Shown here one piece after another: positions 1 to 8,189 of a DNA stretch of 38,746 nucleotides. Numbering within the stretch: position 1 is the first letter of the stretch; every line of letters begins with the position of its first letter. Source of the DNA: a bacterium (GTDB taxonomy: Bacteria; Patescibacteriota; Andersenbacteria; UBA10190; CAIZMI01); assembly GCA_030647555.1 (NCBI GenBank), contig JAUSJG010000026.1:1-38746 (forward strand), in the 5' to 3' direction. The notes beneath the pieces are model-generated. The model had not been told where the DNA came from and did not search any database. It saw only the letters and a program-made list of their open reading frames with translations. Made by a program: the position numbers and the translations under genes.

Positions 1-1316
1 ACTTCCCTACTTTTGGATTACGAATGGTAACAAGGATAATATCGTCAGGGTCGGAAGGGTCATCGTCAAAATTGGCATTGTCTTCACCGAGTTGGTTTTC
101 AGTCCGTGAAAGAATCTTCCCGTCGGGATCGGTCACTTCGAAATCGACATTGGGAGAGACGGTAAAGGAGAGCATCGAATCCGGCGCAACATACAAATCA
201 CTCTCATCGGCTCTAACTGTTGGCACAGTAACAAAATTTTGCACAACCCTTCTGAATGGTTGCGGTAAATAGGCCAATACCGGGGGGTTAAAAAATTCGG
301 AAACAGAAGCACGCGCGTCATCCGGAATTTTGATATGCGAAGTGCCGTCATACGTGTAATTTTCTATATCGAGAAGCTTTGCGCTTGTTAGTAATACTGT
401 TTCATCACCTTCATCCGAATCAGCCGTTGGTGGATCCGGATTAGGATGACCATCACGCCAACGATTATAGGTATTGTCATCAACAGTACAAATTCCACCT
501 ATTATTATCTCATCCATTGTTTTACCTGATAAACCCGCATAAATACGCGCTTCTTTTACGCGCGATTTAATCAGATGGGCACTACTGTTCAAATCAATCA
601 GAAAATTGTTCTTTTCCGCCATTTCAGATAAGGACAAAAGGGTTCCGTCACGTTTTACAAAATTTGTTGTCGGCAAAACATCGCGAAGGGAAGGAAAGAA
701 TTCACGGAATGAAAGAGGAGGTTGGATATTAGGAAGTTTGCGAGTTCTTTTTAGGTTCCAATGCAAAACATCAAAACCCCATTTATAAAAAACATTCCAA
801 CTATTTGGATATATTCCACCCTCCCAAACAACGTAAGCTTCAGTAGAACCCTTGTTTGGCGTCCCCATCATTACAATTTTATTAACATCATCCTGATAAT
901 TATTACTTTGAATATAGGCGCGCGCTAAAAGACCGCCCATGCTGTGCGCCACAATATCCACTTGTCGCTTACCACTCTTGGCACGAGCTTCATCAATTTT
1001 CGGCATCAAGTATTTCTTGTATGTTTCATCAACCGGCTTTCGCCAATCATAATAGGCGATAAAAAGAGTTTTTCCTTCTTCATAGCCATAGTTTTCCAGC
1101 TCTTTAATTAACGCTTTGTATACATTACCACGCCAAATAAAACCCCATTTATTATCTTCGATATCATGAAGCATGAGCTTTTTATCAAAAGAAGCCAACA
1201 TCCCAGGAACCAGAACTACCGGGTTGCCATCATATTCTGCATGGACAGTAAAAAAAGGCAAAAAGAAAAGAGCTAGACAGCCCAAAAATGCTATTTTCCT
1301 ATATTTGTCCACCATA
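1..1316 (-). CDS. Secreted alpha/beta-hydrolase, lipase/LCAT-like (3' end beyond window)
   Basis: The reading frame is open from its ATG to the left window edge, giving about 438 residues of a longer protein. The N-terminus is a signal peptide: MVDKYRK, a hydrophobic core to about residue 22, then a VHA cleavage site near residue 26. NPVVLVPGML follows (oxyanion-type segment), and AHSMGG at residues 123-128 is the nucleophile elbow, with Ser125 as the presumed catalytic serine. MGTPNKGS after it is typical of LCAT/PGAP1-like lipases. The family hydrolyses ester bonds of lipids; the substrate here is unknown. The aspartate and histidine of the triad cannot be placed with certainty. The start overlaps the end of the upstream membrane-protein gene by 18 bases, suggesting translational coupling. 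Hydrolase fold sure; substrate not. Confidence 0.85.
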
Positions 1317-1613
1317 AATTCCTGTTACCATCATCCCCCATAAACCAGAAAATATCAACCATGGCAAACTAGCGCCAACGAAAAACAATAAAATACTAAG
1401 CAAGATCACAATAATAATTTTTCTCCGTGTAATCGTATGTCCCCTTTTTTTATCTAAGAAAAGCCATAACCACGGTATTACCGCCAGCACATATCGAAGA
1501 TATATTTCAGAATATCCCAAAAGAGCCGCCAGTATCATTGCAATTTTATCCGAAAAAGTCGGATACCCCGCAGGATTCTCCCCCAATAACCGCAAGAACA
1601 TATCCACAATCAT
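1299..1613 (-). CDS. Small integral membrane protein, unknown function
   Basis: A 104-residue protein with about three hydrophobic segments (roughly residues 24-35, 40-53 and 64-98) separated by a basic stretch (DKKRGHTITRRK). No family is recognised. It is probably real because its end overlaps the start of the lipase-like gene in another frame and because a good extended -10 box lies six bases before its ATG. It may be co-translated with the secreted hydrolase and help its export or anchoring; that role is inferred from position alone. Confidence 0.6.
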   Translation of the reverse strand: MIVDMFLRLLGENPAGYPTFSDKIAMILAALLGYSEIYLRYVLAVIPWLWLFLDKKRGHTITRRKIIIVILLSILLFFVGASLPWLIFSGLWGMMVTGIYGGQI

Positions 1614-1619
1614 ATTTAT

Positions 1620-1628
1620 ATTTTAGCA
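1620..1628 (-). promoter_or_regulatory. Extended -10 promoter, leaderless arrangement
   Basis: On the minus strand TGC-TAAAAT is followed by six bases (ATAAAT) and then the ATG of the 104-residue gene. Transcription starting about seven bases after the -10 box would begin at the start codon. The same TAAAATATAAATATG string precedes the 62-residue gene ending at 4195. Confidence 0.55.
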
Positions 1629-1665
1629 CCCTAAAACAATAATACAAAACCAATCCCGCCGTATT

Positions 1666-1687
1666 CCTTCCCTTATCCAAGGGAAGG
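1666..1687. repeat. Palindrome of the CCTTCCCTT family
   Basis: A 22-base inverted repeat, CCTTCCCTT / AAGGGAAGG, followed by GCGGGGATGGGTTTA. Related copies with the same arms and the same GATGGGTT flank occur near 6120, 10870 and 18300, so this is a dispersed intergenic element. It forms a strong hairpin but has no T-run, so it is not a standard terminator. Confidence 0.7.
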
Positions 1688-1699
1688 CGGGGATGGGTT

Positions 1700-1821
1700 T
1701 ATCCGCTCCATCCCCTCCCGCATCTCCCCAAGCAAAGGATTTCCAGCCAAACCGCCCCAAGCGCCTCGACAAGGTTTTGATAGTGTTCAATCTGTTTTTC
1801 TTTCGGCACGTTAAAGTGCGT
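1700..1821 (-). pseudogene. Remnant of the 3' end of an HD-hydrolase gene (copy A)
   Basis: Directly after the TGA stop of the ATPase gene, the minus strand reads FNVPKEKQIEHYQNLVEALG and then, after a one-base loss in an A-run, GNPLLGEMREGMERI. This aligns with the C-terminus of the intact HD protein at 6261-6809 (FSAPKEPMTEHLKKLAESLS, then ENPLLGEVRDAVGRLR). About 40 codons survive; the catalytic part is gone. It cannot be functional. Confidence 0.7.
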
Positions 1822-3246
1822 TCACATCAAAAAATAATAATCAAGCGGTACTGAAACGATATTAACCTCTTTGTTAAATTTTAGTTCGGTATTAGAAAAA
1901 ATCAAACCGTAATCAGATTTTATTTTGCGCATCGTATTGATAACCTGTTTCATGTTTTTATCGCCAAGACCAACTTCGACAACTATCTTTTTAGAATTTC
2001 CGATTTGCAAAACAAAATCAGCTCCTCCTTCAGCGCTATCATAACGAATAATACCATCTCCTCTCAAAATCAACTCCCGATACAGATGAGCACCGATAGA
2101 ATCCTCCAATAATTTACCCTGTCTGGTTAAATAGGTATTTTCGTTGCCGGAGAAATAAAAAAATGACATTCTAATTGCCGGACTCATAAACAAATACTTA
2201 TTGGGCTTGTTGGCAACAGTCATATTGGAACCGTGCGGTGAAATTTTCACTAAAAGTTCTGCTTTTTCTAAAACATCAAAAATATTGGCAAGTGTTAATC
2301 GATTGATGGAAAACTTATTCGCCAATGTGCTAAGACTCGTTACGTCATTTTCAGCAATTGCAAACAAAATCCTTTTCACTGCTCCAAGCGTGTCCTGATC
2401 AAAACTACCAAGAGTCGGCATATCTTGTTTAATAATTTTTTCCAGCAACAATGAGATGTTGTCATAAATGGACATTTCATCCGGCGCCGTTAAAGCGAAT
2501 GGGAAAGTTCCGTATGATAAATATTTTTTTACGTCATTTCTGTCAATTTTCGACCAATATCCATTAACAGAACTCACTAAACCGGATAGATTTTTATAAA
2601 CATCTTCAGCGGTTTCTGAAAAATAAACTGCTTGCCTAATTTTACTTTTCAGTCCGAGAGTCGGGAAAATTTTATTTTTTATCATTTGGTATTCACCAAA
2701 GCACATTGGTGTCATTGGTTCAAATATGGCTCTTCGCGCGATATCAGGCGTTGACTGTAAAATAATTGCCGAAGAACCGGTGACACACAAAAAAACATTG
2801 TTAGTTCTTTCAAAGATTGACTTCATCGTCACAGCCCATTTGGGATCCGTTTGAACTTCGTCAAGAAAGAATAAAATCGGTTTTTTAATACTTTCCAAAT
2901 TTTCACCGATAATTTTTTCGTATGCCGATATTATCTCATTAATCCCCACATCGAAATAATTCCTCAAGTCTTCCACGGACAAAAAGAAGACGCGCGCATC
3001 TTTTTTTACGAATTCAGAACAAACTTGAGCAACAATTGTCGTTTTTCCAACACCCCTAAACCCGGGAATAATAATCATTCTGTTTGATGATTTCTTGTCC
3101 AGAAAATCGCTCACGTATTTATGCAATTTTACGTACAAAAAACGCTGCGGATGCTTTTCTCCATTCTGATTGTGTGTAAAATGCCTTAACCGGTCATCGG
3201 TGGTTAAAATTTGTTTCTGCAAATACTGTATAAGTTCTTGATTCAT
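1822..3246 (-). CDS. AAA ATPase of the AAA_14/DUF4143 type
   Basis: A 474-residue protein from the ATG; two upstream in-frame TTG codons could extend it by seven residues. Walker A is GFRGVGKTT near residues 62-70 and Walker B is ILFFLDEVQ about 60 residues later, followed by a VTGSSA sensor-like strand. The C-terminal third (DSIGAHLYRELI, then YDSAEGGADFVLQIGNSKKIVVEVGLG) looks like the DUF4143 nuclease-like domain of this family, with a D...E-x-V pattern in place of a clear ExK. Such ATPases are common accessory genes; their cellular role is mostly unknown and a defence role is only a guess. A near-consensus promoter drives it. It lies between two remnants of an HD gene, suggesting an inserted cassette. 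Confidence 0.85.
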   Translation of the reverse strand: MNQELIQYLQKQILTTDDRLRHFTHNQNGEKHPQRFLYVKLHKYVSDFLDKKSSNRMIIIPGFRGVGKTTIVAQVCSEFVKKDARVFFLSVEDLRNYFDVGINEIISAYEKIIGENLESIKKPILFFLDEVQTDPKWAVTMKSIFERTNNVFLCVTGSSAIILQSTPDIARRAIFEPMTPMCFGEYQMIKNKIFPTLGLKSKIRQAVYFSETAEDVYKNLSGLVSSVNGYWSKIDRNDVKKYLSYGTFPFALTAPDEMSIYDNISLLLEKIIKQDMPTLGSFDQDTLGAVKRILFAIAENDVTSLSTLANKFSINRLTLANIFDVLEKAELLVKISPHGSNMTVANKPNKYLFMSPAIRMSFFYFSGNENTYLTRQGKLLEDSIGAHLYRELILRGDGIIRYDSAEGGADFVLQIGNSKKIVVEVGLGDKNMKQVINTMRKIKSDYGLIFSNTELKFNKEVNIVSVPLDYYFLM

Positions 3247-3279
3247 ATATAGTAGACTATTCAACAATTATATGTTTGT

Positions 3280-3308
3280 AGTATATTTGACTATACAGGT
3301 GTTGTCAA
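3280..3308 (-). promoter_or_regulatory. Sigma70-type promoter of the ATPase gene
   Basis: TTGACA (-35), a 17-base spacer and TATACT (-10) on the minus strand, nearly perfect consensus. The predicted start of transcription, about 3273, leaves a leader of only about 27 bases before the ATG and no evident Shine-Dalgarno sequence. Confidence 0.8.
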
Positions 3309-3437
3309 GCACTGTTATTTTGGCTTTTACTAGCACAATTTAGACGGCGTTTCTTGATTATTTTCTTGCGAATTGGACTAATTATGCTCAAATTCCACCA
3401 TCCAGCCCTAACACCCCAAAACCATCCGTTCCTTCTC

Positions 3438-3474
3438 TTTACTAACCCATCTCAAGGGGTTAGTAAAATTTTTT
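3438..3474 (+). terminator. Terminator-like hairpin in the 3247-3816 gene-free stretch
   Basis: TTTACTAACCC and GGGTTAGTAAA form an 11-base-pair stem followed on the plus strand by AATTTTTT. It has the form of an intrinsic terminator, yet no plus-strand gene ends here, so it may belong to a lost gene or be a regulatory palindrome. The rest of this stretch holds a second palindrome, an HD-gene remnant and no credible coding sequence. Confidence 0.4.
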
Positions 3475-3575
3475 CATTTTATTTCCTTCTGTTAGCCATT
3501 ATTTGGCACAATTTCTTGTTGGATTTATCAATAATAGGTCTAATTATACCTGTTTTATACCTGTTTTAGCCCTAT

Positions 3576-3600
3576 GATACAAACTGGCATAGTTTGTATC
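3576..3600. repeat. Perfect palindrome GATACAAACT-N5-AGTTTGTATC
   Basis: A perfect ten-base inverted repeat with a five-base loop (GGCAT). A third partial arm, TATACAAACTT, follows about 20 bases later. The tight symmetry and short loop resemble an operator, but no nearby gene start points to it. Confidence 0.5.
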
Positions 3601-3746
3601 TATTGTGTCAAGAGATGTATACAAACTTGAAAGGGTTACAATCGGTCAATACTATACCCCTACAAAGGGTTAGTGGCGTTTGCCTCGTGTTTATTCCCTT
3701 TCCGTAGCCAATTTTTGAAGCGTTTACTTGTTGAAAATTCAAGGTT

Positions 3747-3808
3747 TTATCCGTCCCACCGCGTCCCGTATCTCCCCAAGCAAAGGATTTTCCGGCCAGA
3801 CCGCCCTG
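3747..3808 (-). pseudogene. Remnant of the 3' end of an HD-hydrolase gene (copy B)
   Basis: The minus strand encodes VWPENPLLGEIRDAVGRI, nearly identical to the last residues (SENPLLGEVRDAVGRLR) of the intact HD protein at 6261-6809, and the DNA match extends over about 57 bases. Only this tail remains. It begins right after the end of the 122-residue zinc-ribbon gene, just as copy A begins right after the ATPase gene. Confidence 0.7.
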
Positions 3809-3816
3809 AAATCACA

Positions 3817-4185
3817 CTAATCCGTTTTCTTCCTCTTCTTCGTATTTTTCTTTTTCATCTCGCCAACAATTTTGTCAGTCGATTTTTTCAAATTTTTTAT
3901 TTTTGAAAGAACATCCAACAGTTCTTCCTCCTCGTCTCCCTCAAACGCATCCTTGCCAACCTCATATGCCGCTTTCGTATTCTCAGCCAATGAACTCATC
4001 GACAATTGAAGCCCTTCTGCAATTAGATCCATCGTAATCGGGTCCCGCCTTAATTCCTTCAAAAATTTACCCGTTTCGCAAGGAAAACACTCTGCTTCTT
4101 TTTCGCGATCATCGCCAATCATCACCTTGCGTCCGCAATTTTCACATTTGTAGGTAATTATTTTCGTTGGACTTTTTGAGGACAT
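3817..4185 (-). CDS. Small zinc-ribbon protein, unknown function
   Basis: 122 residues. The N-terminal part has two CxxC pairs (CENC at about residues 14-17, CFPC at about 33-36), the usual pattern of a single zinc-binding ribbon. A predicted helical, acidic middle (GDEEEELLDVLSKI) and a very basic tail (MKKKNTKKRKK) follow. The family is not recognised. It lies nine bases after the 62-residue gene and probably forms one transcript with it and the 523-residue gene upstream. Confidence 0.65.
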   Translation of the reverse strand: MSSKSPTKIITYKCENCGRKVMIGDDREKEAECFPCETGKFLKELRRDPITMDLIAEGLQLSMSSLAENTKAAYEVGKDAFEGDEEEELLDVLSKIKNLKKSTDKIVGEMKKKNTKKRKKTD

Positions 4186-4194
4186 GGCGGTTGA

Positions 4195-4383
4195 TTACTC
4201 TTCTCTTTCACTGTTTATCTTATTCTGCCTTGTGAAGGCCTCCATGAGTTCCGCCTCACTAAGATCGCGCCCTTCTTTTTCCGCCCCTTGCATCGCGCGA
4301 CAAATCTCACAATCGTCGTACTGTCCGGCCTCCGTATCGTTTTTTTCTTCTCCCTCCTTATTGATTATTGTTTTTTGGGTCAT
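4195..4383 (-). CDS. 62-residue acidic CxxC protein, unknown function
   Basis: A short, strongly charged protein with one CEIC motif and a helical C-terminal half. Two such proteins could share a metal. An extended -10 box sits six bases before its ATG, so it can be transcribed without a leader, and the downstream zinc-ribbon gene follows closely. No homologue is recognised. Confidence rests on the promoter and spacing rather than on sequence family. Confidence 0.5.
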   Translation of the reverse strand: MTQKTIINKEGEEKNDTEAGQYDDCEICRAMQGAEKEGRDLSEAELMEAFTRQNKINSEREE

Positions 4384-4389
4384 ATTTAT

Positions 4390-4398
4390 ATTTTATCA
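4390..4398 (-). promoter_or_regulatory. Extended -10 promoter, leaderless arrangement
   Basis: TGA-TAAAAT, then ATAAAT, then ATG. The 15 bases ending in the start codon are identical to those in front of the membrane-protein gene ending at 1299. Confidence 0.55.
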
Positions 4399-4435
4399 CC
4401 AGATATTTCTTAGCAATAGACACTGAAAAAATCGA

Positions 4436-6007
4436 TCAATAAAGATCTCTTCTAAACCACTCCGCTTTCTTTACTCTTACCGGATCAATTAACAGCAGAC
4501 TCGGATCACCAACCATTTCCAGGATTGGCCGTAATATTGCGTATCTAACCATATTAAAAGAACCTGATCCTGCCCAACCGCCAAACGTAGTAAGATCACT
4601 ATTGGCGTAATGCAACCTCACCAGCCGTAATATATCGCTATTGATTTCGCGAACGGCGTAAGCGATATAAGCCACAATCTTGCGAGGGTCTTGCATGCGG
4701 TTAAATGCTTTAGGGTCGGATTGAATAAACCAATCTAGCATATGATGAGCAATTGAACGGCCATACAAACGATCAATTTCGTCCGCGTCCAAACTTGCCA
4801 CTAACTCCTCTATATGTTTATCTTCTTTTTTTAAACCATCCCTCGTCTTATCAATCAATTCAAGTAGTTCATTGCGATCCACCCCGCATTTTTTTTCATG
4901 CTGATCAAAAAACTTATCGACCATTTCATGACTTAAACAAATTAACTCCATAAAATCAACTAGATTTTCCGGCTTTCCGGAAAAACTGCATTCGCGTTCA
5001 GTAACAGCCTCTACCAGCAAAAAAGAAATAAAGCCGTGCTCATTTTCGGCGATACAATGATTACCAAAAGCCTCTATGTCACGAACAAAATTATTTACTT
5101 TTGCCCACGCAATATCGCCATTTTCACTTAGACGGGAAAGGTGACGCTCAAGAATTTTTGTACTTGCCACCTGTCCTTCCTTGCGAATTATGGTCATCAT
5201 TTCCACTATTTCCGTCTTATTCAACCCAAGATGCGCCGAGGATTTTTCAAAACGCGCGATTGCAATTGCTTCAAGTTTTTTCAGCCACTTCACAGCTTGT
5301 CCTGGATCTCCATCCTTTTTATCCAGCCAAATATTATCTCTGATTTCTTCCGGATCAACTTCTTCTTCGTAATCACTATTTCCAAAACGCGGAATATAGT
5401 CGTCGCTTAGTGGGTTTTGTGATTCCTTATTTACATCATATTCAAAAGCAACAGGATTCATATCGTACCAAAACAATACCAGCGTTTTATAAACAGAAGG
5501 ACCAGTGTCACCAATGTAAGTCGGACGATTTTCCGGTGTATATTTATAAATTAACTCCTTCAAGGATTTTAACAAATCATCAAAAGCCTTAGTCTCCCGT
5601 TTGACAAGTTCTTTTATTTCCGGCTTTAAATCGGAAATCTTTTCGCGACGCCTATTCATAATTCGCAACCATGAAGCCGCTTTACGCGTTTGTTCGCGCA
5701 CGCGCCCATCTGGATGCTGTAAATACTTCAGCGTAAACGAACAAATTTCCAAAAAATAATCATCCAAAAGAGACAGATAAAAAATTCCAAGACCTGCAAT
5801 AACAGCCGATATATGCAGAGGATCTTTTATATCATCGATATTTTTAATTTGATCAAAAATATACACCTTCGCCGGGGCAGAAAAATTTCCCGAATAACGA
5901 TCAATTTTTGCCAGATTCTTTTTAACTTCCTTTATTTGCGCAGTATTCCCTGTTGCCAGAATGCCAAAAAGTTCACTCAGTTGTATTACTTGTTCCTTAG
6001 ACTTCAT
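4436..6007 (-). CDS. Large predicted alpha-helical protein, unknown function
   Basis: 523 residues, no signal peptide and no membrane segment. The N-terminal third (HPDGRVREQTRKAASWLRIM and nearby helices) resembles HEAT/ARM-type helical repeats; the centre has an acidic run (YEEEVDPEEIRDN). No catalytic motif can be named. It heads an apparent three-gene unit with two small CxxC proteins, spaced 52 and nine bases apart, which suggests that the three products work together. The whole unit lies between HD-gene remnant B and the intact HD gene, so it looks like an accessory block. Protein coding is certain from its length; function is unknown. Confidence 0.8.
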   Translation of the reverse strand: MKSKEQVIQLSELFGILATGNTAQIKEVKKNLAKIDRYSGNFSAPAKVYIFDQIKNIDDIKDPLHISAVIAGLGIFYLSLLDDYFLEICSFTLKYLQHPDGRVREQTRKAASWLRIMNRRREKISDLKPEIKELVKRETKAFDDLLKSLKELIYKYTPENRPTYIGDTGPSVYKTLVLFWYDMNPVAFEYDVNKESQNPLSDDYIPRFGNSDYEEEVDPEEIRDNIWLDKKDGDPGQAVKWLKKLEAIAIARFEKSSAHLGLNKTEIVEMMTIIRKEGQVASTKILERHLSRLSENGDIAWAKVNNFVRDIEAFGNHCIAENEHGFISFLLVEAVTERECSFSGKPENLVDFMELICLSHEMVDKFFDQHEKKCGVDRNELLELIDKTRDGLKKEDKHIEELVASLDADEIDRLYGRSIAHHMLDWFIQSDPKAFNRMQDPRKIVAYIAYAVREINSDILRLVRLHYANSDLTTFGGWAGSGSFNMVRYAILRPILEMVGDPSLLLIDPVRVKKAEWFRRDLY

Positions 6008-6086
6008 ATGGATTAAAACTTGTCATACCAACATCCTTGCAGTTTTCCAATATTTTGCAAGTTTACCCGCAATCTCCAAATCATTC

Positions 6087-6260
6087 CTGCCCGTGAGCAG
6101 GAATCAGCGTCGATATTCTTCCCATTATAAGGGAAGGCGAGGATGGGTTTAGTTGCCCCACCCCGTAATCGGTAGTCTTTGCGAACCATCGCCAAGGGCG
6201 AGGCGAAGCAATCTCCCGCGTCATCCGTCGCAACACGTCATTCCTGCCCGCAAGCAGGAA
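6087..6260. repeat. Cluster of three palindromic repeat families
   Basis: Two copies of ATTCCTGCCCG(T/C)(G/A)AGCAGGAAT (near 6089 and 6239) flank a CCTTCCC-type element with its GAGGATGGGTTTA flank (near 6120) and a GCGAACCATCGCC / GGCGAGGCGAAGC element (near 6180). Each forms a hairpin. The right-hand copy begins at the TGA stop of the HD gene. Nothing here looks coding. Confidence 0.65.
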
Positions 6261-6809
6261 TCAGCGCAACCGCCCCACCGCGTCCCGCACCTCCCCAAGC
6301 AAAGGATTTTCCGACCACGCTTTCGAGAGAGACTCAGCTAACTTTTTCAAATGCTCGGTCATTGGTTCTTTTGGCGCGCTAAAACATTTCCACGCGTCTT
6401 CACCTTCTTCCTCCAAATCAATAAGAAGATCACTGATGTTGTGCAGAAAATCCGCGGACTTTAACAGTAAGGCTTCTTTAGGCATAGATAAAACGTGCGC
6501 CCGAGCCGCCTCTTTTCTTTCCGCCCATGGAAGAGTGTCATGATCCGGTTCCGTAACATGACCGACAAGTTCAGCAACCGCCTCGCCAAATTCCAGCGCA
6601 ATATCATCAAGTGTAATTTTCCCACCACTATCTTCCACAGTATCATGCAGAATTCCCGCCGTAATAACATCCTCCGAAGCCCCAACCCGAGCCAAAATCA
6701 AAGCAACTCCAAGCGGATGAGTAATATAAGGAACCAAAGGCTTCCCTTTCCGCGCTTGCCCAGTGTGAGCAGTAGTGGCAAACCGAATTGCTTTTTGAAA
6801 TTGAGACAT
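6261..6809 (-). CDS. HD-domain hydrolase, SpoT/MESH1-like (ppGpp hydrolase family)
   Basis: 182 residues from the ATG; an upstream in-frame TTG would add ten. AHTGQARKGKPLVPYITHPL at residues 14-32, HDTVED at 55-60 and KSADFLHN at 117-124 give the metal set His31, His55-Asp56 and Asp120, matching the hydrolase domain of Rel/SpoT proteins. The length fits stand-alone small alarmone hydrolases, and there is no synthetase domain. The family removes the 3'-pyrophosphate of (p)ppGpp using manganese; the true substrate here is inferred. Two decayed copies of its 3' end lie at 1700-1821 and 3747-3808, so this gene end has been duplicated or exchanged. Confidence 0.85.
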   Translation of the reverse strand: MSQFQKAIRFATTAHTGQARKGKPLVPYITHPLGVALILARVGASEDVITAGILHDTVEDSGGKITLDDIALEFGEAVAELVGHVTEPDHDTLPWAERKEAARAHVLSMPKEALLLKSADFLHNISDLLIDLEEEGEDAWKCFSAPKEPMTEHLKKLAESLSKAWSENPLLGEVRDAVGRLR

Positions 6810-6840
6810 ATATTTAATCAATACTTGAAAAATAATCAAT

Positions 6841-6859
6841 AAATGTGCCTGACACCTTT
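6841..6859. repeat. Short GTGCCTGACACC motif (possible repeat relic)
   Basis: AAATGTGCCTGACACCTTT resembles the GGTGTCAGGCAC motif that is often seen in short dispersed repeats of other bacteria. Only one copy is present here and no transposase is nearby, so it is at most a relic. Confidence 0.3.
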
Positions 6860-6866
6860 AGATCAC

Positions 6867-7568
6867 CTATTTCCCTTTTATTTTCACAAATCCATCTTTT
6901 CTAAGAACTTCGTGTTCTTCTTCAGGCACACGCTCAGGAACAGACTGCCCCAATATTTTACCAATCGTTAAATTTTGCAACTGGATTCGAAAATCACCAA
7001 GCCAAACAATTAAGTCCATTGTGTCTTGTGTGTGTTTTTTAATCATTTGTTTTATTTCATCCACATTCTTTTCCGAGTTTTGTCCAAAATACTGCGGAAA
7101 GATATTACGTTCAATTTCCCAAAAAATATACACTCCTATCCGATCATCAAAACGCTCATAAAATTCTTTTTTCATTTTTCTCAAAGACAGAAAAATAACT
7201 TCGTGATCCTCATAAGATTGGATGAAATCATTAAAAGACCCGTGCATTGCAATATATTTTTCATCCAATTCATCCCTACGTTTACGTTCATACTCTTGCT
7301 CATTACCCCCATTAACCAATCGATTATGACGCTGTTCTAAATACCAAGGCAAAAACTGAATTGATGCGTTGTAATCTACAAGTTTATGAGAAAAATCGAA
7401 AAGTTTTTCTTGCAAAGACATCCAACCGTCATAAACTACTTTTTGCTTAAATTGTGATTGTATTTGTCGAAATGCCACACCAACACCTATTAAAGACACC
7501 ATAAGAGCACCGACAACTTGAATTATCGCTGAAAAAACTTCTGGCTTATTTAAAATATATGACAACAT
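6867..7568 (-). CDS. Membrane-anchored helical protein, unknown function
   Basis: 233 residues from the ATG (an upstream TTG would add 15). One N-terminal membrane segment (FSAIIQVVGALMVSLIGVGV) is followed by a long charged, helical cytoplasmic or external part (KMKKEFYERFDDRIG, then EKNVDEIKQMIKKHTQD). No enzyme motif is visible. Its neighbour upstream has the same plan of one N-terminal membrane anchor plus a soluble helical part, so the two may act together. Both follow the restriction-modification genes on the same strand, but after a gap. Function unknown. Confidence 0.65.
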   Translation of the reverse strand: MLSYILNKPEVFSAIIQVVGALMVSLIGVGVAFRQIQSQFKQKVVYDGWMSLQEKLFDFSHKLVDYNASIQFLPWYLEQRHNRLVNGGNEQEYERKRRDELDEKYIAMHGSFNDFIQSYEDHEVIFLSLRKMKKEFYERFDDRIGVYIFWEIERNIFPQYFGQNSEKNVDEIKQMIKKHTQDTMDLIVWLGDFRIQLQNLTIGKILGQSVPERVPEEEHEVLRKDGFVKIKGK

Positions 7569-7657
7569 TTTTTCGTAAACAATATAAATTATTATCCTTA
7601 TATATTCTTTCAAATTTTCAACTAACTCTGCCTAATCCACCTTTACCATCTCTCAAA

Positions 7658-8008
7658 TTATTTTGTTTTGGCATTTTTTCCTTTGGTGCGCAAAACAGAA
7701 AGCTGATCCTGAATAATGTCATGTGCATCCCCTATGGCTGTAGCGTCCGCCCGACCATCCTTAGCATGAATTGCAGCTTTTTCTCTTTCACCTTCGTCTT
7801 GGATTTTAAGAACCATGGGAAGAAGTTTATCAAAATGAAATTTTGCCCAATCAGAACATTGTTTGATTCTATTTAAACTACTACTAATAGCATCCGCGCT
7901 TGCTTGAATATAGGTTTCAACTTGCGTTCGTTTTCTGTCGGAAATCCAAGCAAGCACAATACCCACCACACCGACAACCAAGCCACCTACAGACATTATT
8001 AGTTCCAT
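7658..8008 (-). CDS. Small membrane-anchored protein, unknown function
   Basis: 116 residues if it starts at the ATG before ELIMSVGGLVVGVVGIVLAW; a TTG and another ATG upstream could add up to 21 residues. I prefer the later ATG because the membrane anchor then sits at the N-terminus and a TATACT box lies eight bases before it. The soluble part is helical and charged (RKRTQVETYIQASADAISSS, then EGEREKAAIHAKDG). No family is recognised. Same architecture as the following 233-residue protein. Confidence 0.6.
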   Translation of the reverse strand: MELIMSVGGLVVGVVGIVLAWISDRKRTQVETYIQASADAISSSLNRIKQCSDWAKFHFDKLLPMVLKIQDEGEREKAAIHAKDGRADATAIGDAHDIIQDQLSVLRTKGKNAKTK

Positions 8009-8189
8009 ACTTACAAAGTATACATCCACAAAATAAATACTACGATCAACCATTTTTGACCACAACGACAATTGAATTTCAATATCATAAACATTGCGCT
8101 TGTCGACAATAAAAATGCAAATATTTTTTTCTCAACATCTCAATTGGCTCTTGAGAAAATTGAGAGTTCTCTAAATACCACACATGTTT

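Noticed and set aside
3354-3569. 71-codon plus-strand hydrophobic frame
   Set aside because: It crosses a terminator-like hairpin and simple AT-rich DNA; no start signal and no family.
3438-3690. CRISPR array from repeated GGGTTAGT and TACAAACT words
   Set aside because: The words are short, unevenly spaced and arranged as inverted rather than direct repeats; no cas genes are nearby. No CRISPR array was seen anywhere in the window.
6841-6859. Insertion sequence marked by the GTGCCTGACACC motif
   Set aside because: A single short motif with no transposase and no second end.
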